Below, one piece after another: positions 1 to 3,603 of a stretch of 6,548 nucleotides of DNA. A program made the translations under genes and the position numbers. The stretch is from Bacteroidota bacterium. Lineage in GTDB: Bacteria > Bacteroidota > Rhodothermia > Rhodothermales > Rubricoccaceae. The stretch spans positions 1-6,548 of the forward strand of contig JADFLK010000132.1 in NCBI GenBank assembly GCA_022564455.1. Direction: 5' to 3'. Every line of letters starts with the position of its first letter. The first letter of the stretch is position 1. The notes under the pieces were generated by a model. It worked only from the letters and a program-made list of their open reading frames with translations, had not been told where the DNA came from and made no database searches.

Positions 1-1
1 C

Positions 2-214
2 CTGGTGAATGCACCTGCCGGCCAAACCTTCCCGACCGACCTCTCGGGCAGCATGGCTGTGATCTCGATAGAACCTTTCCCGGACGACAATCCGGGGCCG
101 TTCACGCTTAAGCCGCTAGTTGGCGATATTCCAGGCGGAGCCGCCTCGGGAACGGTTTACTCCCTTCCAAACAATGCCTCTGCGTTCCCATCCGGGACCG
201 CCCGGATTTTGTAA
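2..214 (+). CDS. RskA-like (anti-sigma-factor-type) secreted protein, C-terminal fragment
   Basis: The reading frame is open from the left edge to a TAA stop, so about 70 C-terminal residues of a larger protein are visible. The internal ATG at 5 is probably not the real start, because the frame is open upstream of it. The visible part has a beta-rich run, AVISIEPFPDDNPGPFTLKP, then a Gly/Ala/Ser-rich tail ending in SGTARIL. From recall, this 'I-EP-PD-P-P-LKPL' pattern closes the extracytoplasmic domain of RskA-like proteins, which sit next to extracytoplasmic-function sigma factors or stand alone as secreted proteins in Bacteroidota/Rhodothermota. No catalytic motif is seen, and the signal peptide or membrane segment would lie outside the window. 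The family call is moderate; that this is a real 3' end is more secure. Confidence 0.6.
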   Translation: MVNAPAGQTFPTDLSGSMAVISIEPFPDDNPGPFTLKPLVGDIPGGAASGTVYSLPNNASAFPSGTARIL

Positions 215-254
215 GGAGACGCAGGCACAAGCTTGACTACGGGAGGTTCGCAGT

Positions 255-273
255 GGCGGGCCGCCTATTTTTT
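255..273 (+). terminator. Weak rho-independent terminator candidate after the RskA-like gene
   Basis: GGCGG (255-259) and CCGCC (261-265) are complementary around a single G, so a realistic hairpin has a 4-bp GC stem and a 3-nt loop. It is followed directly by A and six T residues (268-273). The site lies about 40 bases after the stop of the partial upstream gene, a sensible place for a terminator. The stem is short for an intrinsic terminator, so this is only a candidate. Confidence 0.3.
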
Positions 274-360
274 GGTGCATGTCAAGAAGGTCCTGATGAC
301 CGCCTCCGATAACTGGGGCCGCAGCGGTTGTGGGAGGAACGACTGATCATCGCCTTCGTT

Positions 361-378
361 TTAGAGTGTACGTTCTAA
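361..378. promoter_or_regulatory. Imperfect palindrome upstream of the small-protein/nucleotidyltransferase pair
   Basis: TTAGA (361-365) and TCTAA (374-378) are inverted arms around an 8-base centre that is itself partly symmetrical if G-T pairs are allowed. The right arm ends 19 bases before the ATG at 398. An inverted repeat in this place is where an autoregulatory operator of a toxin-antitoxin operon would be expected, but arms of five bases arise easily by chance. No clear -33/-7 promoter pair could be assigned beside it. Confidence 0.2.
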
Positions 379-397
379 CGGTTGCATTTCTTTCGTC

Positions 398-595
398 ATG
401 AAACCGCACCTCGATAAAGCCGTCGTCCGCAAGTTCAAACTCGGCGAGGAACCCACCGACTTCGCCTACTGGCAATCGAGGCCGATGGCGGAGCGGCTGC
501 GTACTTTGGAAACCATCCGCAGAGAGTATCATCAGTGGCGCTATGGTGCTGAACCAGAATTTCAGAGAGTTTGTCGGGTTGTTAAACGAACATGA
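398..595 (+). CDS. Conserved 65-aa protein paired with a nucleotidyltransferase (possible antitoxin)
   Basis: This is a small soluble charged protein with no signal peptide or membrane segment. The body has FKLGEEPTDFAYWQ (13-26), a predicted helix with ERLRTLETIRREYHQWRYG (32-50), and the tail AEPEFQRVCRVVKR (51-64). I recall this layout from short proteins encoded just before single-domain nucleotidyltransferase genes in many bacteria. No enzymatic motif is visible and its biochemical role is unknown. The last 53 bases overlap the start of the nucleotidyltransferase gene in another frame, so the two are almost certainly co-transcribed and translationally linked. Start choice: ATG at 398, the first in the frame, with no Shine-Dalgarno sequence, as for the other genes here. 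An antitoxin role is inferred from gene order only. Confidence 0.8.
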   Translation: MKPHLDKAVVRKFKLGEEPTDFAYWQSRPMAERLRTLETIRREYHQWRYGAEPEFQRVCRVVKRT

Positions 596-983
596 GGTTC
601 GGTATCTGATCGTCGGCGGGCATGCCGTAGCGGCGCACGGCCACCCTCGGTATACCGACGACCTCGATGTCTGGGTTGAGTGCACTCCAGAGAACGCCCG
701 CCTCCTCATTCAGGTGCTGGATGACTTCGGATTCAGTTCCCTCGGGCTTGCTGAAAATGACTTTTCGGAACCGGACAACGTCATTCAGCTTGGCTTCCCA
801 CCCCAGCGCATTGACCTACTAACCGGGCTGTCCGGTGTGTCCTTCAAGGAGTGCTATCCGGCGAGAGAGAGGTTTCAGCACAACGGGCTCACGCTGGCAA
901 TCATTGGCCTTGAGTGCCTGAGAAAGAACAAGAAGGCAGTAGGCCGCCATCAGGATCTCGGGGATCTGGAAAACCTTGAATAG
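543..983 (+). CDS. MNT/AbiEii/DUF6036-like nucleotidyltransferase (possible toxin partner)
   Basis: A compact 146-aa protein with the core of the polymerase-beta-type nucleotidyltransferase superfamily. The glycine motif YLIVGGHAVAAHG (21-33) is followed by RYTDDLDVWVE (36-46), where D40 and D42 form the metal-binding D-x-D pair. RIDLLTG (89-95) offers D91 as the likely third acidic residue. The C-terminal segment with LRKNK (126-130) and GRHQDLGDLENL (134-145) resembles the K...R-x-K/Q-D-x-x-D signature of AbiEii and DUF6036 proteins. Relatives transfer a nucleotide to RNA, tRNA or a partner protein, and several act as toxins or antitoxins. No HEPN partner is present, so this is not a classical MNT-HEPN pair. 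The ATG at 543 fits, since family members begin near LNQ-F-EF. The substrate cannot be told from sequence. Confidence 0.85.
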   Translation: MVLNQNFREFVGLLNEHEVRYLIVGGHAVAAHGHPRYTDDLDVWVECTPENARLLIQVLDDFGFSSLGLAENDFSEPDNVIQLGFPPQRIDLLTGLSGVSFKECYPARERFQHNGLTLAIIGLECLRKNKKAVGRHQDLGDLENLE

Positions 984-987
984 ACAA

Positions 988-1476
988 ATGACTACCCACG
1001 CCCTCCTCCTCCACCAACTCGATACCGCCTTCGACAAGAAGGCGTGGCATGGCCCCACGCTGAAAGGCGCCCTGCGTGGGGTGGACGAACAACTTGCGTC
1101 GTGGCGGCCTGCACCGGAGCGGCATACCATCTGGGAGTTGATGGTCCACTGCGCGTACTGGAAATACACGGTTCGCCGCCGGATTCTGGACGAGAAACGA
1201 GGCGCCTTTCCGCTGAAGGGTTCGAACTGGTTTACACGGCCTGATGGCGAAGCCACCTGGAAAGCCGACCTGAAACTCCTCACTGAAACCCATCGGTCGT
1301 TGCGAAACGCCATGGAAAAACTTCCCGCCTCTAAACTGGATACGGTACCCTCAGGCAGTACGCACACATTCGCCCAACTCATTGCGGGCGTGGCCGCCCA
1401 CGACCTTTACCACGCCGGGCAGATTCAGTTGATGAAGCGGCTCGCCGACGAAACGGATCTAAAGTCGTTTGCCTGA
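988..1476 (+). CDS. DinB-family (DinB/YfiT-like) putative metal-binding protein
   Basis: A 162-aa helical protein of the DinB superfamily, whose members fold as four-helix bundles and bind a divalent metal. The expected histidine triad is present: H54 in ELMVHCAYW, then H138 and H142 in AAHDLYHAGQI near the C terminus. Some relatives are thiol-dependent transferases, but most are uncharacterised, so substrate and role are unknown. Start choice: ATG at 988, 4 bases after the nucleotidyltransferase stop; a TTG at 976 would add MNRQ and overlap that gene. The tight spacing suggests one transcript with the upstream pair, although DinB genes are not known to me as standard members of such pairs. 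There is no signal peptide, so it is probably cytoplasmic. Confidence 0.88.
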   Translation: MTTHALLLHQLDTAFDKKAWHGPTLKGALRGVDEQLASWRPAPERHTIWELMVHCAYWKYTVRRRILDEKRGAFPLKGSNWFTRPDGEATWKADLKLLTETHRSLRNAMEKLPASKLDTVPSGSTHTFAQLIAGVAAHDLYHAGQIQLMKRLADETDLKSFA

Positions 1477-1486
1477 GAACTCAGGC
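1471..1486. terminator. Hairpin overlapping the DinB stop codon
   Basis: GCCTGAGAACTCAGGC is a perfect inverted repeat: 7-base arms around AA, in practice a 6-bp stem with a GAAC loop. The TGA stop of the DinB gene (1474-1476) is in the left arm. The T-rich stretch downstream (ACGTTTTGG) begins several bases after the stem, so it is not a canonical intrinsic terminator. It may instead protect the 3' end of the three-gene transcript or be chance. Confidence 0.3.
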
Positions 1487-1642
1487 TCACAACGTTTTGG
1501 CCCACCAAAAACATGTTGAGGTAGGAAAATCCGGGTGGAAAATATCGCGGCCGGAAGCAATCACTACCGGTTTATGTGCGTTGAGATTTAGCACGCCGGC
1601 CTATCGGACGATACCAAGTAGGCCAATCTTGTACCCGCAACC

Positions 1643-2158
1643 ATGCGTTTGCTTGCCCTTCCCCTACTTCTCGCCGTGATTTCAACTCCGGCGTTTGCTC
1701 AGCAGGAGGTTGCCATTGCCGGCCTGACGCTGACGCTGCCCGACGATTGGACCGGAGCCGTTGAGCGCAACGAAAGCCGTGCTCCTGGACAAGCGTCGTA
1801 CACGTTCGACAACACGAACGCTGAGAGCAGCCTCAACGGCGCGCGCCTGATCGTCTACCGCGTTACGGGCCTGAACCGGTTGGATCGCAACCAGTGGTGG
1901 CGCGGAACGCTCCGGTTCGGCTATGCAGGAGCGCGCCCTATCGCGGCCATAACACCTGACGAAATGGTTTTTGTACAGGCCACGGGGTATCGTACAGAAG
2001 GAAACGGCCGCCTCGGCGCCATCTACTTTACCCAACATGGCCCGGCCTTCTACGCCATCCACTTCAGCGCTCCGGCGGATGTCTTTGAAGAGCAGCTCCC
2101 TGCGCTCCTTGATGTGGCTCGAACTATCCGTTTCAGTTCAACCGGAACTGGAAGCTGA
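1643..2158 (+). CDS. Small exported protein of unknown function
   Basis: A 171-aa protein with a clear Sec signal peptide: MR, a hydrophobic core LLALPLLLAVISTPAF, and AFA-Q as a likely signal peptidase I site after residue 19. There is no lipobox cysteine, so it is probably periplasmic or released. The mature part starts with VAIAGLTLTLPDDWTG, a strand-turn pattern like PsbP/DUF1795-type domains, in which a protein begins by describing a 'P-x-x-W' strand. The end, FEEQLPALLDVARTIRF, fits their closing helix and strand. I see no catalytic motif and cannot name the family with confidence. Start: the only good ATG before the signal peptide, with no Shine-Dalgarno sequence. The gene stands alone, with 166 bases upstream, and its TGA stop lies in a GCTGAAA heptamer of the downstream repeat tract. 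Confidence 0.8.
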   Translation: MRLLALPLLLAVISTPAFAQQEVAIAGLTLTLPDDWTGAVERNESRAPGQASYTFDNTNAESSLNGARLIVYRVTGLNRLDRNQWWRGTLRFGYAGARPIAAITPDEMVFVQATGYRTEGNGRLGAIYFTQHGPAFYAIHFSAPADVFEEQLPALLDVARTIRFSSTGTGS

Positions 2159-2216
2159 AAAGGGTTTCAGGTTGAAAGGTTGAATTCGATTGCAGAAATC
2201 TTCCAACCTGCAAACC
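2154..2216. repeat. Degenerate heptamer tract between convergent genes (copy 1)
   Basis: On the plus strand the tract has GCTGAAA (2154-2160), GTTTCAG (2164-2170) and GTTGAAA (2171-2177), then another GTTGAA (2179-2184). On the opposite strand, rc(2201-2216) reads GGTTTGCAGGTTGGAA, the same family pointing inward. CAGGTTG (2168-2174) and CAACCTG (2204-2210) are exact inverted arms with a 29-base loop. The tract lies between the convergent exported-protein and zinc-ribbon genes. TGA triplets at 2156, 2173 and 2181 fall in all three plus-strand frames. It could act as a bidirectional terminator or be an inert intergenic repeat. Confidence 0.6.
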
Positions 2217-2217
2217 G

Positions 2218-2589
2218 TCAGTTACTGCAGATCGACTTGAGGATTCGACGGCGCGAAACAAGGTGGTCGCGCCATTTATCCTCGTCCACTTCGGTATCGC
2301 CGAAGAAATAATCCCAGTGCTCCACCGTGTCCGCGCTCATGATGACCGGCGTGGCCATGTGCGCGACACGCTTGAGAAGTGGCTGAAGGCCCATTTGATG
2401 GATGAACGTAACCTTGCAGTCGCCCGCGTCCACGTTGCGGACGGAAAGCCAGTTGTCTCCGCAAACGTTGCAGGTGAAAAAGCGGCTCTCCTCTTCGTCG
2501 AGAATGCCCATCTCTTCGGTTTCGTCGGACACCAGCTCCATCGGGAGCATACTGTACGAGCCGCAGGCCTTGCACTGAAGTCGATCCAT
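2218..2589 (-). CDS. Zinc-ribbon-like protein of unknown function (four-cysteine)
   Basis: A 123-aa acidic, soluble protein. Two CxxC pairs, C6/C9 (LQCKACGSYSM) and C40/C43 (FFTCNVCGDNW), sit about 30 residues apart with an acidic stretch between (ETEEMGILDEEE), the layout of a zinc ribbon. The remaining 75 residues have no motif I recognise; they include a likely helix (GLQPLLKRVAHMA) and an aromatic segment HWDYFFGDTEVDEDKW. Zinc ribbons of this type are found in small nucleic-acid- or protein-binding factors, but no target is visible. The start is the ATG just before DRLQC, without a Shine-Dalgarno sequence. It is divergent from the EEP gene with 77 bases between the starts, which must hold both promoters. 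The ordered cysteines and sensible protein support it over the plus-strand frames crossing it. Confidence 0.78.
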   Translation of the reverse strand: MDRLQCKACGSYSMLPMELVSDETEEMGILDEEESRFFTCNVCGDNWLSVRNVDAGDCKVTFIHQMGLQPLLKRVAHMATPVIMSADTVEHWDYFFGDTEVDEDKWRDHLVSRRRILKSICSN

Positions 2590-2666
2590 GGGGTGACGGT
2601 TGGTATTGATGGTGAAGCGCCATAAACTTCGGCCCCGGCGAGTGGTTCGTCCTTCCCATCGTTTTC

Positions 2667-3518
2667 ATGCCCCAGCCCCGACAATCTGATGCGCGCAAGC
2701 TGGCTCGTCGTCTGACAGCCGGCCGCCACGCAGATGTGCGGCAGGAGCGTTCAGCGAAGGTGCCCTACCTCGCCGAGTTGCACAATGCCGCCCCTCCGTC
2801 GGGAGAAACTACCCCGCCAGACCGGTTCAGGATTGCCACCTACAATGTGCACAAATGGGGTGGGCGGATCGGAGGCCGATCGTTCATGCCGGCAAAAGCA
2901 GAAGCCGTTCTGCACGAACTAGATGCCGACGTGATCGCCCTGCAGGAGGTTCTGCGGCCTTTCGACGGCCCTGACCCTCTCATCGAACTTGCCGATCGCC
3001 TCGGCTACATGATGGCGTTCGTCTGCACGCGCGTGCACCGCCGAGGCGAACTTGGCAATGCCGTACTGGCGCGATGGCCCTTTGCCGCCGCCTTTGCCAT
3101 CGACCTGTCGTTTGGGAGGCTCGAACAGAGGTCGGCGCTGGCCGTGCAGTTTCAAAGCGACCGGGCGCCGTTGACGATTGCGGCAACGCATCTGGCCATT
3201 GTAGACAGGACCAGGAAGCGGCAGGTTGAATCGCTGCTCTCGCACCCACAGATTGCTCGTGGACCAGTCATTCTGCTCGGCGACATGAATGCGTGGCGCA
3301 GAAAAAGTGCAGCCGCCAGGCACCTCGACAGCGAGTTCCTGATCCGCCATCACAACACAAACTGGCCGGCGAGCTATCCCTCCGTCCGCCCCATTATGGC
3401 GCTGGACCGTGCCTATGCACGTGGCGCTAAGCTCGAGAACCTCCACGTCCACACGTCGCCCGCTGCGCGCAAGGGTTCGGATCATTTGCCGGTGGTGGCG
3501 GATGTGGTTCTTGGTTAG
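2667..3518 (+). CDS. Endonuclease/exonuclease/phosphatase (EEP) family protein, YbhP-like
   Basis: A 283-aa protein with a complete EEP metal-dependent phosphodiesterase core from about residue 53. Motifs in order: FRIATYNVHKWGG (N60), DVIALQEVLRPF (E94), GNAVLARWP (130-138), AATHLA (H175), LLGDMNAW (D206, N208), ALDRAYARG (D247) and GSDHLPVVADV (D272, H273). These are the usual metal-binding and general acid/base positions, so the enzyme should be active on a phosphodiester. The LDR-Y-RG variant instead of ID-I resembles the YbhP-like branch, whose genes often lie near phospholipase D/cardiolipin synthase genes, so a lipid or a nucleic acid substrate is possible. The first 52 residues are basic and unconserved, with no signal peptide; the start may be later. 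No cardiolipin synthase gene is visible here. Confidence 0.9.
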   Translation: MPQPRQSDARKLARRLTAGRHADVRQERSAKVPYLAELHNAAPPSGETTPPDRFRIATYNVHKWGGRIGGRSFMPAKAEAVLHELDADVIALQEVLRPFDGPDPLIELADRLGYMMAFVCTRVHRRGELGNAVLARWPFAAAFAIDLSFGRLEQRSALAVQFQSDRAPLTIAATHLAIVDRTRKRQVESLLSHPQIARGPVILLGDMNAWRRKSAAARHLDSEFLIRHHNTNWPASYPSVRPIMALDRAYARGAKLENLHVHTSPAARKGSDHLPVVADVVLG

Positions 3519-3603
3519 AAGGCTGAAAGTTAGAAAGTTGCATTTTGGAGATTGGGCTTCCTGGCAGCAACCTTTGAAACTGTAACCTTCAACCTGCAAC
3601 CCC
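3514..3603. repeat. Degenerate heptamer tract between convergent genes (copy 2)
   Basis: On the plus strand the units are GTTAGAAG (3514-3521), GCTGAAA (3522-3528) and GTTAGAAA (3529-3536), then GTTGCAT. On the minus strand, rc(3571-3603) reads as a run of GTTGCAG, GTTGAAG and GTTACAG units and ends in a further TTTCAAAGG. The two ends point inward as in copy 1. The TAG stop of the EEP gene (3516-3518) and the TGA stop of the acyl-CoA oxidase-like gene (3589-3591) both lie in repeat units, and the last residues of the oxidase-like protein (GVAG) are encoded by one. The tract resembles copy 1 in unit sequence, orientation and location. Confidence 0.6.

Noticed and set aside
347..709. Minus-strand 120-codon frame across the small protein and nucleotidyltransferase start
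   Set aside because: It covers conserved plus-strand motifs on the opposite strand and has no family resemblance.
819..1382. Minus-strand frames (819-1382 and 901-1293) across the nucleotidyltransferase and DinB genes
   Set aside because: They are antisense to two well-supported genes and give low-complexity Arg/Pro/Ser-rich translations.
1497..1679. 60-codon plus-strand frame before the exported-protein gene
   Set aside because: It starts at a non-ATG codon, overlaps the signal-peptide region in another frame and has no motif. The stretch is better seen as the upstream region of the 1643 gene.
2263..2625. Plus-strand frame opposite the zinc-ribbon gene
   Set aside because: The minus strand has two ordered CxxC pairs and a coherent protein; the plus-strand translation looks like an antisense shadow.
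2919..3599. Minus-strand 226-codon frame opposite the EEP gene
   Set aside because: The plus strand carries all EEP catalytic motifs; the antisense frame has none.
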